From positions 626,001 to 690,000 of the forward strand of contig NZ_SDKC01000001.1 of assembly GCF_004123145.1 (NCBI RefSeq): a DNA stretch of 64,000 nucleotides, in the 5' to 3' direction. Below, piece by piece: positions 16,015-24,333 of this stretch. The first letter of the stretch is position 1; each line of letters opens with the position of its first letter. This DNA comes from Blautia faecicola. Lineage in GTDB: Bacteria > Bacillota > Clostridia > Lachnospirales > Lachnospiraceae. The notes below the pieces were generated by a model, which worked only from the letters and a program-made list of their open reading frames with translations, had not been told where the DNA came from and searched no databases. A program made the position numbers and the translations under genes.

Positions 16015-17706
16015 ATGAAGGTAATAATCGTAGGCGGTGTAGCCGGAGGAGCTACAGCTGCAGCAAGAATACGAAGACTGGATGAACATGCAGAAATTAC
16101 TGTATTTGAAAGATCTGGATACATATCTTATGCGAATTGTGGGCTTCCGTATTATATTGGCGATGTGATCACAGATCAGGAAGAACTTACACTACAGACA
16201 CCGGAGAGTTTTTTCGCACGCTTCCGTATTAACATGAAAATTCATCATGAAGTTATCTCCATACATCCGGATCGTAAAACTGTTTCAGTGAAAAATTTGG
16301 AGAATGGTGAGATATTTGAAGAAAAATATGATAAGCTGATCCTTTCTCCAGGTGCAAAGCCAACACAGCCGAGACTTCCTGGAGTAGGTATTGATAAGCT
16401 TTTTACACTTCGTACAGTAGAAGATACTTTTCGGATAAAGGAATATATTAGTAAGAATCATCCAAAATCTGCAGTGTTGGCTGGTGGAGGTTTTATTGGC
16501 TTAGAGCTGGCAGAAAATTTGAGGGAGCTTGGCATGGATGTTACAATCGTCCAGCGGCCTAAGCAGCTGATGAATCCATTTGACCCGGATATGGCATCCA
16601 TGATCCATAATGAAATGAGAAAGCATGGAATAAAACTGGTACTAGGCTATACAGTAGAAGGATTTAAAGGAAAAGACAATGGAGTGGAGATCTTATTAAA
16701 AGATAATCCATCCCTTCAGGCTGATATGGTAGTGCTGGCAATCGGAGTCACACCAGACACAGCATTAGCAAAAGAAGCCGGTCTGAAACTTGGCATCAAA
16801 GAAAGTATCGTAGTGAATGACAGAATGGAAACTTCTGCACCGGATATTTATGCAGCAGGTGATGCAGTTCAGGTAAAACATTATGTTACGGGTGATGATG
16901 CGCTGATTTCTTTAGCAGGACCAGCCAATAAACAGGGCAGAATCATTGCTGATAACATTTGTGGCGGTGATAGCCGTTACCTGGGCAGTCAGGGAAGCTC
17001 CGTTATCAAAGTATTTGATATGACAGCAGCTACCACAGGTATCAATGAAACCAATGCCAAAAAGTCAGGATTAGAGGTAGATACAGTAATTCTTTCGCCT
17101 ATGAGTCATGCCGGTTACTATCCCGGTGGAAAAGTGATGACCATGAAGGTGGTTTTTGAAAAAGAGACTTATCGCTTGCTTGGTGCTCAGATTATTGGAT
17201 ATGAAGGAGTTGATAAACGTATTGATGTACTGGCAACAGCAATTCATGCAGGGCTGAAGGCAACCCAGTTGAAAGATTTGGATCTCGCATATGCACCGCC
17301 TTATTCCTCTGCAAAGGATCATGTAAATATGGCAGGATTCATGATAGACAATATAGCAAAAGGGACCTTAAAACAATGGCATTTGGAAGATATGGATAAG
17401 ATTTCTAAAGATAAAAATGCTGTGTTGCTGGATGTGAGAACGGTAGATGAATTTAGCAGGGGGCATATTAATGGATTCAAAAATACTCCTGTAGATGAAC
17501 TGAGGGAACGAATTAACGAAATTGAGAAAGGAAAGCCTGTGTATCTGATATGCCAAAGTGGTCTGCGCAGTTACATTGCCAGCCGTATTCTGGAAGGAAA
17601 TGGATATGAAACATATAACTTTTCCGGTGGATTCCGCTTCTATGATGCAGTGGTTAATGACCGTACGCTGATCGAAAGGGCATATGCATGCGGTATGGAT
17701 TATTAG
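16015..17706 (+). CDS. CoA-disulfide reductase with C-terminal rhodanese domain
   Basis: 563 residues. N-terminal FAD-binding VGGVAGGATAAARIRRL, then SYANCGLPYYIGDV with the redox cysteine C42 of the NADH oxidase/CoA-disulfide reductase family, NAD-binding AGGGFIGLELAENL and FAD site TSAPDIYAAGDA; dimerisation domain; then a rhodanese (LLDVRTVDEFSRGH and active loop CQSGLRS near residue 512). Such fusions reduce CoA disulfide, polysulfide or persulfides with NAD(P)H. It ends the thioredoxin operon, followed by a bidirectional terminator. Confidence 0.92.
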   Translation: MKVIIVGGVAGGATAAARIRRLDEHAEITVFERSGYISYANCGLPYYIGDVITDQEELTLQTPESFFARFRINMKIHHEVISIHPDRKTVSVKNLENGEIFEEKYDKLILSPGAKPTQPRLPGVGIDKLFTLRTVEDTFRIKEYISKNHPKSAVLAGGGFIGLELAENLRELGMDVTIVQRPKQLMNPFDPDMASMIHNEMRKHGIKLVLGYTVEGFKGKDNGVEILLKDNPSLQADMVVLAIGVTPDTALAKEAGLKLGIKESIVVNDRMETSAPDIYAAGDAVQVKHYVTGDDALISLAGPANKQGRIIADNICGGDSRYLGSQGSSVIKVFDMTAATTGINETNAKKSGLEVDTVILSPMSHAGYYPGGKVMTMKVVFEKETYRLLGAQIIGYEGVDKRIDVLATAIHAGLKATQLKDLDLAYAPPYSSAKDHVNMAGFMIDNIAKGTLKQWHLEDMDKISKDKNAVLLDVRTVDEFSRGHINGFKNTPVDELRERINEIEKGKPVYLICQSGLRSYIASRILEGNGYETYNFSGGFRFYDAVVNDRTLIERAYACGMDY

Positions 17707-17741
17707 AAATAAACAAATTTTTTATAGTTTAATCGTAGTAT

Positions 17742-17800
17742 AAAAAGATCCCCCATTTATTAGAACGACTTTCATAATTCTGATAAATGGAGGATTCTTT
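17742..17800. terminator. bidirectional terminator
   Basis: A long imperfect stem (17742-17765 with 17778-17800), with A-rich and T-rich ends on both strands, separates the convergent CoA-disulfide reductase and Crp/Fnr genes. Confidence 0.8.
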
Positions 17801-17821
17801 AAATGTTATAGAAAAACAGTT

Positions 17822-18481
17822 TTATGATCTTTGTAGTGTTTCCAGTCTTTTCGAATCAAGGATTGTGATTTTACCGCGGGAGAGTTTGACGAGTCCTTCG
17901 CTTTGAAAGTATCGGAGCATTCGAGTGATAACTTCCCTGTGGGAACCAAGATGGTTGGCGATGGTTTCGTGAGTGATCTTTAATTCATTTGTTCCTTCGA
18001 TAGAGGTCTCTTCTAAAAGAAATGAAGCAACACGCTTATCCAAACTCTTCCACATGATTTGTTCAATCAGCCACATGACATCAGAAAAACGGGTAGCCAT
18101 TAACTCATTGGTATAGTTTGCGACAGGAGCAGAATCCTTCATGATACCCTTATAGATTTCAGCAGGGATAATCCAAAGATCCGTATCTTTTTCTGCTTCA
18201 ATGGTTACTTCAAATTGGATGGACCGCATGATACATGAGGCGGATAAAAGACACATATCCATATCGAACAGACGGTAAAGTGTAATCTCCCGTCCTTCAT
18301 CTGAAAGTATGTAGGTTCGAAGCTGCCCGGATTTAACCAGTAATAATCCAGTACAGTCCAGGTTTCCATTGTGAATGATCGTTCCTTTTTTAACAACCTG
18401 TGTGATTAAATTGTCTGAAATTAGTTTTTTCTGTGCTATGTTTAAGTCACTCCATAGTGGAAAATAATTTTCGAAGTTCAT
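17822..18481 (-). CDS. Crp/Fnr family transcriptional regulator
   Basis: 219 residues: cyclic-nucleotide-binding-like beta-barrel (GTIIHNGNLDCTGLLLVKSGQLR), long dimer helix, and C-terminal winged HTH (ITHETIANHLGSHREVITRML). The recognition helix keeps R-E-x3-R (HREVITR) like the R-E-x3-R of E. coli CRP, which reads GTGA, and this agrees with the GTGAT half-sites at three nearby promoters. No N-terminal cysteine cluster is seen, so it is not a classic FNR. Start at 18481 is set by AGGAG upstream; a longer start at 18505 would abut the -10 box. Confidence 0.9.
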   Translation of the reverse strand: MNFENYFPLWSDLNIAQKKLISDNLITQVVKKGTIIHNGNLDCTGLLLVKSGQLRTYILSDEGREITLYRLFDMDMCLLSASCIMRSIQFEVTIEAEKDTDLWIIPAEIYKGIMKDSAPVANYTNELMATRFSDVMWLIEQIMWKSLDKRVASFLLEETSIEGTNELKITHETIANHLGSHREVITRMLRYFQSEGLVKLSRGKITILDSKRLETLQRS

Positions 18482-18505
18482 AACAGTTATCTCCTTTATG
18501 AACAT

Positions 18506-18571
18506 AGTATACTTGCTTTTTTAAGATGCGTCAATTCTATAATTGACATATGCCATAAATAAAAATATACT
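18506..18571. promoter_or_regulatory. divergent promoters for Crp/Fnr gene and HEPN-like gene
   Basis: Minus strand: -35 TTGACG (18529-18534), 17-base spacer, -10 TATACT (18506-18511). Plus strand: -35 TTGACA (18543-18548), 17-base spacer, -10 TATACT (18566-18571). The two -35 boxes are only 8 bases apart, so the promoters could compete or share regulation. Confidence 0.8.
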
Positions 18572-18615
18572 GATTATAGTACATGATTGATGTAAATATG
18601 AGGGAGGGAAAAAGA

Positions 18616-19536
18616 ATGCAGGGAGATGTCAGTTTTACATTTTTGGACCGAATTGAAGAGGTAGAACTGAATATTGTAGATAGACGATGGCAGTCTGCAC
18701 TGGCATTGGCATTGACTTTGCCAGATATTTGCGGAGGTATTGCTTTCCCGGAAATTGTTAAACATTATCGAGATGGGCGGGTTATGCTGGATCGGCAAAA
18801 AAATCCGACCCGTGATGTGGGAACCCAGTATATCCGCTGGTTTGATGAATATGCAGGGGAGCACTTTAAACTATCTCAATCCGATGAAAAGCCATATATT
18901 TGCGGAGAACGCTGTTGGCAGCTTCGGTGTGAATATCTTCATCAAAACAAAGGATTTTTAAATGATGAAAATAATATACACTTTCATCTTGGATTAAACT
19001 GTGGAATGTCAGTTTGTCAGTTGGACAGTATGAACATACAGGAGAACAGAATCGATATTCGTATAGACATAGAACAGTTTTGTCTGAGAATGTGCAAAGC
19101 GGCAAAGAGTTACTATGATAAAGTTAATTTGGAAAAAGACTTTAGTCTCTATAATACACCAGTTTTAGATTTTATTCAGGTAACACAAAAAAAGAAAGAT
19201 GCTTCTATTATTGCACTGATCTGTGGCAATGAACGCTATGCAAAAGGATTAAAAGAAGCATTGCAGTTTATTTCAGAGCAGATCATGCTGTTTTACACAC
19301 CGGAAAGTGCTAAAACAACATTAGGAAAACATAAGCCGGATCTTTGGATTGTTACCGAAGATATGACGAGACAACCGAATCAGCCATGGCGTGCTGACAG
19401 GACGACACCTGTAATTTTAATCACAGGTAATTCCGATTCTGTTGAGATTAAAAAGGAACCAGGGAAAGTAACTATTCTTTCTATGCCATTGTCGATAGTT
19501 GATTTTCGGAAAACCGTCAAAATATATGTGTCGTGA
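18616..19536 (+). CDS. HEPN-like domain protein with C-terminal receiver-like domain
   Basis: 306 residues. The N-terminal part has the pattern ALALALTLPDICGG ... YIRWFDEY ... CWQLRCEYLH, in which R104-x4-H109 fits the R-x4-6-H motif of HEPN RNase/nucleotide-binding families. The C-terminal about 110 residues (IIALICGNERYAKGLKEAL, KPDLWIVTED, PVILITGNSD, ILSMPLSIVDF) look like the alpha/beta repeats of a response-regulator receiver, probably degenerate. ATG 18616 has AGGGAGGG upstream; an ATG at 18583 lies too close to the -10. It is probably cotranscribed with the coiled-coil gene. Function is not established. Confidence 0.65.
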   Translation: MQGDVSFTFLDRIEEVELNIVDRRWQSALALALTLPDICGGIAFPEIVKHYRDGRVMLDRQKNPTRDVGTQYIRWFDEYAGEHFKLSQSDEKPYICGERCWQLRCEYLHQNKGFLNDENNIHFHLGLNCGMSVCQLDSMNIQENRIDIRIDIEQFCLRMCKAAKSYYDKVNLEKDFSLYNTPVLDFIQVTQKKKDASIIALICGNERYAKGLKEALQFISEQIMLFYTPESAKTTLGKHKPDLWIVTEDMTRQPNQPWRADRTTPVILITGNSDSVEIKKEPGKVTILSMPLSIVDFRKTVKIYVS

Positions 19537-19546
19537 GGAGACGTTT

Positions 19547-19948
19547 ATGCTGTATATAATACTATTATTTGCATTCATAGTTGCATATTTGATGATGCTT
19601 ATGCGGAGACAGAAAGATAAGATGAGCGAAATTAAAATACAAATGGATCAACTGCAAGCACAACATGATCAATTGCAGAAAGAAAGGGATCAGTTACTAG
19701 AACAGATGAATCATCTGGAAGAGCAACGAGAACACTTGCAAATGCAAACAGATCAGGCATTTCGGAGTACTGATGAAATTGAGAAAATTTGCGATGAAAT
19801 ATGGCATCATGCTAATACTATCCACCTTTATTCTTCGTTATCTGAAGAAGAAAGCAAATCTATAACAATGAAAGAAAAACAAAAAATAATTATTAGAACA
19901 ATTGAGGAGATTCTAAACATCATATATAAATATAAAGGTGATGTATAA
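19547..19948 (+). CDS. membrane-anchored coiled-coil protein of unknown function
   Basis: 133 residues: a single N-terminal membrane helix (IILLFAFIVAYLMML) then a basic stop and a long Q/E/H-rich coiled coil (about residues 25-75, with repeated MDQLQAQ, DQLQKE, EQMNHLEEQ) and a helical C-terminus. GAGGAG precedes the start, 11 bases after the HEPN-like gene, suggesting a functional pair in which this protein could tether the partner to the membrane. No known family recognised. Confidence 0.7.
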   Translation: MLYIILLFAFIVAYLMMLMRRQKDKMSEIKIQMDQLQAQHDQLQKERDQLLEQMNHLEEQREHLQMQTDQAFRSTDEIEKICDEIWHHANTIHLYSSLSEEESKSITMKEKQKIIIRTIEEILNIIYKYKGDV

Positions 19949-19993
19949 TAAAAATATGTCATTTTAGTTATTAGCGGTCAAGGTAAATTCTTA

Positions 19994-20035
19994 TGTAATA
20001 ATATCACAGAAGAATTTACCTTTTTCAGGTACAAT
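19994..20035 (+). promoter_or_regulatory. Crp/Fnr-type promoter of the ferredoxin operon
   Basis: TGTAATAATATCACA (19994-20008; one half-site weaker) followed by exactly 21 bases and -10 TACAAT (20030-20035). Same layout as the promoters at 14465 and 15300. Confidence 0.7.
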
Positions 20036-20067
20036 AGAGATAACAAATTTGAAAGGGGAACAAAGCA

Positions 20068-20268
20068 TTGGCAAAAAGAGTGGCAAGTGTCGATAAAAAA
20101 AGATGCGTTGCCTGCGGAGTATGCGAAAATACTTGTCCGTTGGCAGCGGTTAAAGTCCATCGTGGGTGCTATGCGGTAGTAGAAGAAACATTGTGTGTAG
20201 GATGCGGAAAATGTGCAAAGTCCTGTCCAGTAGGCTGTATTGAAATGAGAGAGAGGGTAACAGTGTGA
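20068..20268 (+). CDS. 2[4Fe-4S] ferredoxin
   Basis: 66 residues with two complete cluster motifs, CVACGVCENTCP and CVGCGKCAKSCP, as in clostridial ferredoxins. The start is TTG at 20068 with AAAGGGG upstream; no ATG is available in a suitable position. It carries low-potential electrons in the cytosol. It overlaps the next gene by four bases (GTGA), so it probably supplies electrons to that membrane iron-sulfur protein. Confidence 0.9.
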   Translation: MAKRVASVDKKRCVACGVCENTCPLAAVKVHRGCYAVVEETLCVGCGKCAKSCPVGCIEMRERVTV

Positions 20269-20849
20269 AGAAAAAGAAGCATTGGTATGATTATTTATGG
20301 ATATGGGCGATCATTTATTTTGCTCTTGGTTTTTTTAATATTTTGTTCGCTTGGTTTGGGATGATTGATTTCTTGGTGCCGTTAGGAATAGCAATATTCG
20401 GTGGAAATAAATTTTTCTGTAATCATTTGTGTGGACGTGGCCAGCTTTTTAGTAAGCTTGGTGGAGATTTAAAATGCTCAAGAAATAAACCAACCCCGAG
20501 ATGGATGAGTTCAAAATGGTTCCGATATGGCTTTTTGATATTTTTCCTTACAATGTTTGGTAACATGGTATTTCAGACATATTTAGTTGGTGCCGGAGCA
20601 TCCTCCTTGCGTGAAGCCATCAAACTATTTTGGACCTTCCGTGTTCCATGGGGATGGACATATACTGCAGGAACAGTAGCTGATTGGGTGGCACAGTTTA
20701 GTTTTGGATTTTATAGTTTGATGCTTACATCTCTGCTGTTAGGGTTGATCGTAATGACGTTATATAAGCCAAGAACCTGGTGTGCATTTTGTCCAATGGG
20801 AACAATGACGCAGGGCATCTGTAAATTAAAAAATAATGAAAATAAGTAA
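20265..20849 (+). CDS. NapH/NosR-like 4Fe-4S membrane protein
   Basis: 194 residues with GTG start overlapping the ferredoxin stop. It has about four membrane helices (DYLWIWAIIYFALGFF; LVPLGIAIFGG; FRYGFLIFFLTMFGNMVF; LMLTSLLLGLIVM) and cysteine motifs CNHLCGRGQL and CAFCPMGTM, each with the C-x2-3-C-x3 pattern of the NapH/NosR/RdxA-type electron-transfer proteins, here without the usual extra ferredoxin-like C-terminus. That part is supplied by the separate ferredoxin gene. It may channel electrons across the membrane; the partner oxidoreductase is not in view. Confidence 0.82.
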   Translation: MKKKKHWYDYLWIWAIIYFALGFFNILFAWFGMIDFLVPLGIAIFGGNKFFCNHLCGRGQLFSKLGGDLKCSRNKPTPRWMSSKWFRYGFLIFFLTMFGNMVFQTYLVGAGASSLREAIKLFWTFRVPWGWTYTAGTVADWVAQFSFGFYSLMLTSLLLGLIVMTLYKPRTWCAFCPMGTMTQGICKLKNNENK

Positions 20850-20863
20850 TACTATTAGGTGGT

Positions 20864-20920
20864 CTATAAAAGGCATATGTCAAAAACGTTATTGACATAT
20901 GCCTTTTATAGGACTATTAT
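20864..20920 (+). promoter_or_regulatory. 20-bp perfect inverted repeat containing promoter of DUF134 gene
   Basis: CTATAAAAGGCATATGTCAA (20864-20883) is exactly mirrored at 20892-20911 across an 8-base loop. The right arm contains -35 TTGACA (20892-20897), followed by a 17-base spacer and -10 TATTAT (20915-20920). It may serve as operator and as terminator of the upstream operon. Confidence 0.75.
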
Positions 20921-20947
20921 ATAAGAAAAGAGAGCAAGGAGCAGTTT

Positions 20948-21721
20948 ATGTCGAGACCAGTAAAATGCAGAAAAGTCTGCCATTTCCCCAATGTTTTAGA
21001 ATTTCTTCCGGCAGATGATACGGAGAAAAAAACACCCATTGTTCTGACGGTAGATGAGTACGAGACAATCCGTCTTTTGGACAAGAAAGGTTACAGTCAG
21101 GAGCAGTGTGCAGTATCTATGCAGATTGCAAGAACGACGGTCCAGCGGATTTACGAGATTGCCCGGAAGAAAATAGCAGATGCACTTATTGACGGACATC
21201 CGCTCAGAATTGAGGGCGGGGATTTCAGAATCTGTGACGGTCAGAGCGGCAACTGCAGCTTTGGAGGATGTTACAAACAGGAAATTTACAAAAAATATGC
21301 AGCAGAAAAAGGAGAAGGTATTATGAGAATAGCAGTAACATATGAAAATGGACAGATTTTCCAGCACTTTGGACACACAGAGACATTTAAGATTTACGAT
21401 ATAGAGGAAGGAAAAGTAGTACATTCAGAAGTAGTAGATACGAATGGAAGCGGACATGGCGCATTGGCAGGAGTTCTTAATGCATTGAATGCAGATGTTT
21501 TGATTTGTGGCGGAATCGGAGGCGGCGCACAGACAGCGTTAGCGGCAGCAGGCATCAAGCTTTTCGGAGGAGTTTCCGGAGATGCAGATGAAGCAGTAGA
21601 AGCTTTTATCAATGAAACACTTGAGTATAATCCAAATGTGAAGTGTTCTCATCACGAGCACAGCCACGGGGAAGGACATACCTGTGGCGAGCATGGATGT
21701 GGAAGCCATAGCTGTCATTAA
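20948..21721 (+). CDS. DUF134 HTH-NifX/NifB-type cofactor-binding fusion
   Basis: 257 residues. N-terminal DUF134 domain (MSRPVKCRKVCHFPNV..., LTVDEYETIRLLDKKGYSQEQ, ARTTVQRIY), a sigma-4-like helix-turn-helix; then from about residue 125 a dinitrogenase iron-molybdenum cofactor-binding domain (RIAVTYENGQIFQHFGHTE, GIGGGAQTALAAAGI) and a His/Cys-rich tail (HHEHSHGEGHTCGEHGCGSH) likely to bind metal. Proteins of this class are thought to sense or carry iron-sulfur or other metal clusters. GCAAGGAGC precedes ATG; a nested-hairpin terminator follows. Confidence 0.88.
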   Translation: MSRPVKCRKVCHFPNVLEFLPADDTEKKTPIVLTVDEYETIRLLDKKGYSQEQCAVSMQIARTTVQRIYEIARKKIADALIDGHPLRIEGGDFRICDGQSGNCSFGGCYKQEIYKKYAAEKGEGIMRIAVTYENGQIFQHFGHTETFKIYDIEEGKVVHSEVVDTNGSGHGALAGVLNALNADVLICGGIGGGAQTALAAAGIKLFGGVSGDADEAVEAFINETLEYNPNVKCSHHEHSHGEGHTCGEHGCGSHSCH

Positions 21722-21735
21722 GAAGAATAACAGAA

Positions 21736-21809
21736 AATAATAATACGAAAGGATGTGCCAAGGTAATGGAGAAGTTACCGGAGTGCATCCTTTCGTATTA
21801 TTATTTTCC
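21736..21809 (+). terminator. terminator-like nested hairpin
   Basis: A perfect 20-base stem (21736-21755 with 21786-21805) encloses a smaller GGTAA/TTACC hairpin and ends in a T-rich tract. It is symmetrical enough to work on both strands. Confidence 0.8.
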
Positions 21810-21922
21810 GGAAAAATAGATTGTACTTTTAAGACAATAGTTAAAGTTTGTGGATGTTGTGACAAGCATTATATTTGGAAACAAAGAAAAGTGGATTGTT
21901 GCTTATGTTATACGAGCGTTAT

Positions 21923-22723
21923 TTATAATTCAAATTTATCCAGATCATTCGGGACATAGAGGGTTCCATGGTAATACATGGAGCCTTCTTTTGTATATAG
22001 CTCTTTCCGATGCTTTAGTGTGTCATCTTCGGTATGATACAGGATCAAGTTCCGGATCTGTAGGGTTTCAGTCAGTTCACAGGCATCCTTTACCGTGGAA
22101 TGATGCTTCTTATAGGGCTGGTATTTGTCAGCTTGCGCATAAAGGCAGAATGCTTCATGAAGAAGCCATTTGCTGTCTTTGGCATATGTTTCCTCACAAG
22201 GGTTAAATGGTTCATCACCGCAGCAGGTTAATTTTTCCCCATCGTCTAAGGCCATGGAAAAGCCAAACTGCTTTGCCTTAGTAGATTGAATATCAAAAAA
22301 GGTTACTTTATGTTTTAGAATGTCTTTTTCTTCTCCGTCTTTTACTTTAATCATATGAATCTGTTTGCCAATGGCAGCGCAGTGTTTCTTCTGAAGGAGC
22401 AATTCTGCCATGGAGTGCAGGATATGAATGACTTCTTCATGCCCATAAATATTCAGTTCCCGCTCCAGACCTTTTTCTGCAATATTTTGACCAAACAGAC
22501 GCATAATCCAGACAATTCCCATAATATGGTCTATGTGTTTATGCGTAACAAAGACATCTGTGATTTCCCGCCAGTCAATATCCACATTTTTTAACTGCTT
22601 CATAATAGTATTGCCACCGCCACCATCAACCAGAAAATAGTGACCATCATTTTCAATAGCAAAACAGGTATTGTAGCATTTCGTGACCATGGCATTGCCG
22701 GTACCTAGAATAGTAAGTTTCAT
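21923..22723 (-). CDS. MBL-fold metallohydrolase, RNase Z-like
   Basis: 266 residues, starting MKLTILGTGNAMVTKCYNTCF, with VTHKHIDHIMGI (HxHxDH metal motif), DGGGG before it, CCGDEPF and ILYHTEDD. These fit the RNase Z/phosphodiesterase-like branch of metallo-beta-lactamases. The physiological substrate is unknown (tRNA processing, cyclic or phosphodiester hydrolysis are possible). It reads opposite to both neighbours; its promoter would lie around 22730-22800. Confidence 0.85.
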   Translation of the reverse strand: MKLTILGTGNAMVTKCYNTCFAIENDGHYFLVDGGGGNTIMKQLKNVDIDWREITDVFVTHKHIDHIMGIVWIMRLFGQNIAEKGLERELNIYGHEEVIHILHSMAELLLQKKHCAAIGKQIHMIKVKDGEEKDILKHKVTFFDIQSTKAKQFGFSMALDDGEKLTCCGDEPFNPCEETYAKDSKWLLHEAFCLYAQADKYQPYKKHHSTVKDACELTETLQIRNLILYHTEDDTLKHRKELYTKEGSMYYHGTLYVPNDLDKFEL

Positions 22724-22795
22724 GATGTGTGCCTCGCTTTCTGTAGAAATTAGATTCTATTTTAGCGAATATATTCAAAATTGTATAGCATTTGA

Positions 22796-22939
22796 ATCAT
22801 TAATGCAATCGCAAGAAAAAAGCAAGAATTTAAGCGGGAGTATATTTCCTCTTTTGCCAAGAAGATGATGGAACAGATTCAGTATATATCGGAGAAGCAT
22901 TTTATGGAATTCCGGAGAATAAAGCCAAAGAACAAATAA
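22796..22939 (+). pseudogene. orphan C-terminal gene fragment
   Basis: A 47-codon open frame without a start codon: after TGA 22793 it reads ARKKQEFKREYISSFAKKM then MEQIQYISEKHFMEFRR and ends at TAA. Composition looks like real protein. No family assigned. It lies just upstream of the secretion locus and may be the last piece of a deleted gene. Confidence 0.35.
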
Positions 22940-23043
22940 TTTTTACAACTTAAAAAGCAATGCAAATACAACCTTATAATGATAGAATACAACTATCGCT
23001 CAGCACCATCGCGTTTACTGATAATAAAGAGAGGGCAGCCGGA

Positions 23044-24318
23044 ATGAATTTAAAAGAAGTTTATGAGATTTTTTATCCAGGTAAATGTGGAAAACTCCCA
23101 TCCGTTTGGAAGGTTCCTCCCAAATATCGTTCGAAAAAAGAGTTTTTCGAAGAACTTCTTCCGATAGAAATACGATGGCTTAATTATAAAATCTGGAATG
23201 ACAAAGCGAGAAGAAGCAGATTCCTTTCAGATTGTAAAAAAGAAGCACGGTATATTGCAGCATTGCGTACATATTTGTTTGAACATCCATGGACTATTTC
23301 AAGGATAGAAGGAAAAGCGAAGACTCTTTTATCCGGTCAGATTTCTGAAGAGTGCATGAATGACAGATTTTTGCAGATCATAGATGAAGAAGAAGTTGAG
23401 ATTTCCAGAAATCTCAGAAGATATTTGTTTGATACTGAGGCGAACCGCCTGAAAACAAGATGGGAAAACGTCCTGACGTTTTATGTCCTTTTGGCCATTT
23501 TCCCAAAAGAAATTAATCAGATTTATATACAGTATATATATAATCGGGAACATAATATACATTTTAAGGAAGAAGAGGATAGTAATAGTTCAACAGAGAA
23601 AGACGGCATATTATTTCAATATGAATACCCACCGGATATGGGCATTGTATCTCCCGGAGAAATAATAAATCATACGTGGGTAATGAAAAATGTGGGTAAT
23701 ATTTTATGGGAAAATCGTTATTACGAATGCAACCAGTCTGTGATTGAATTAGACGAAAAAAACAGAATCCTTCCTCTCCCCCAAATTGTTTACCCGGGGG
23801 ATAAGGTGTCTCCCAGTGTATCGTTTTATGCACCGGAAACACCCGGAACTTATGTTATGAACTGGAAAATGAAAGATGGTAATGGTAATGAGGCTTTTCC
23901 GGACAGATTAGGACTAGGATTACATTTCATGGTATTGGATTTGGAAGATGAGAAAATATCCCGGGTAAAAAATGGCGGGAATTATAAGGTAATAGAAGAA
24001 ATACCCCGGCATCCGGTCACAAGTATCTCGGGAAAGCTGCATTCGCATACATGGATCATTGAAAATACAGGAACAACTATATGGAATGAGTATTATTTAG
24101 AGTGTATCAATGGGGATAACTTTTCGTACGCAAAAAGAGAATTATGTGTACCATTCAAAAAACGTGTTATGCCTGGTGAACGGATCTCCGTCAAAGTGGA
24201 ATTTGCAACTCCACCGATCGAAGGTATCTATTTCATGGTTTGGCAAATTATGAAAAAAGATGGAACACCGGCGTTCCCGAAAAACAGGAAGCTTGAAGTT
24301 CTGCTGAACCTGATATGA
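23044..24318 (+). CDS. protein with two NBR1-like Ig (FW) domains
   Basis: 424 residues from ATG 23044, chosen because GAGAGGG precedes it and a TATAAT at 22975 puts the likely transcript start after an earlier ATG at 22960. The first about 190 residues are helical and unlike known domains. Two tandem Ig-like domains follow, each with the four-tryptophan (FW) pattern of NBR1/ILRUN: NHTWVMKNVGNILWEN...YPGDKVSPSVSFYAPETPG and SHTWIIENTGTTIWNEYY...MPGERISVKVEFATPP, each ending with a W-x-M-K/K-D-G strand. It directly precedes essC; no signal peptide is seen, so it is probably cytosolic. Confidence 0.72.
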   Translation: MNLKEVYEIFYPGKCGKLPSVWKVPPKYRSKKEFFEELLPIEIRWLNYKIWNDKARRSRFLSDCKKEARYIAALRTYLFEHPWTISRIEGKAKTLLSGQISEECMNDRFLQIIDEEEVEISRNLRRYLFDTEANRLKTRWENVLTFYVLLAIFPKEINQIYIQYIYNREHNIHFKEEEDSNSSTEKDGILFQYEYPPDMGIVSPGEIINHTWVMKNVGNILWENRYYECNQSVIELDEKNRILPLPQIVYPGDKVSPSVSFYAPETPGTYVMNWKMKDGNGNEAFPDRLGLGLHFMVLDLEDEKISRVKNGGNYKVIEEIPRHPVTSISGKLHSHTWIIENTGTTIWNEYYLECINGDNFSYAKRELCVPFKKRVMPGERISVKVEFATPPIEGIYFMVWQIMKKDGTPAFPKNRKLEVLLNLI

Positions 24319-24333
24319 AAAGATGTCGGATAA

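Noticed and set aside
17822-18481. Classical oxygen-sensing FNR
   Set aside because: No N-terminal four-cysteine cluster is visible; only Crp/Fnr superfamily can be claimed.
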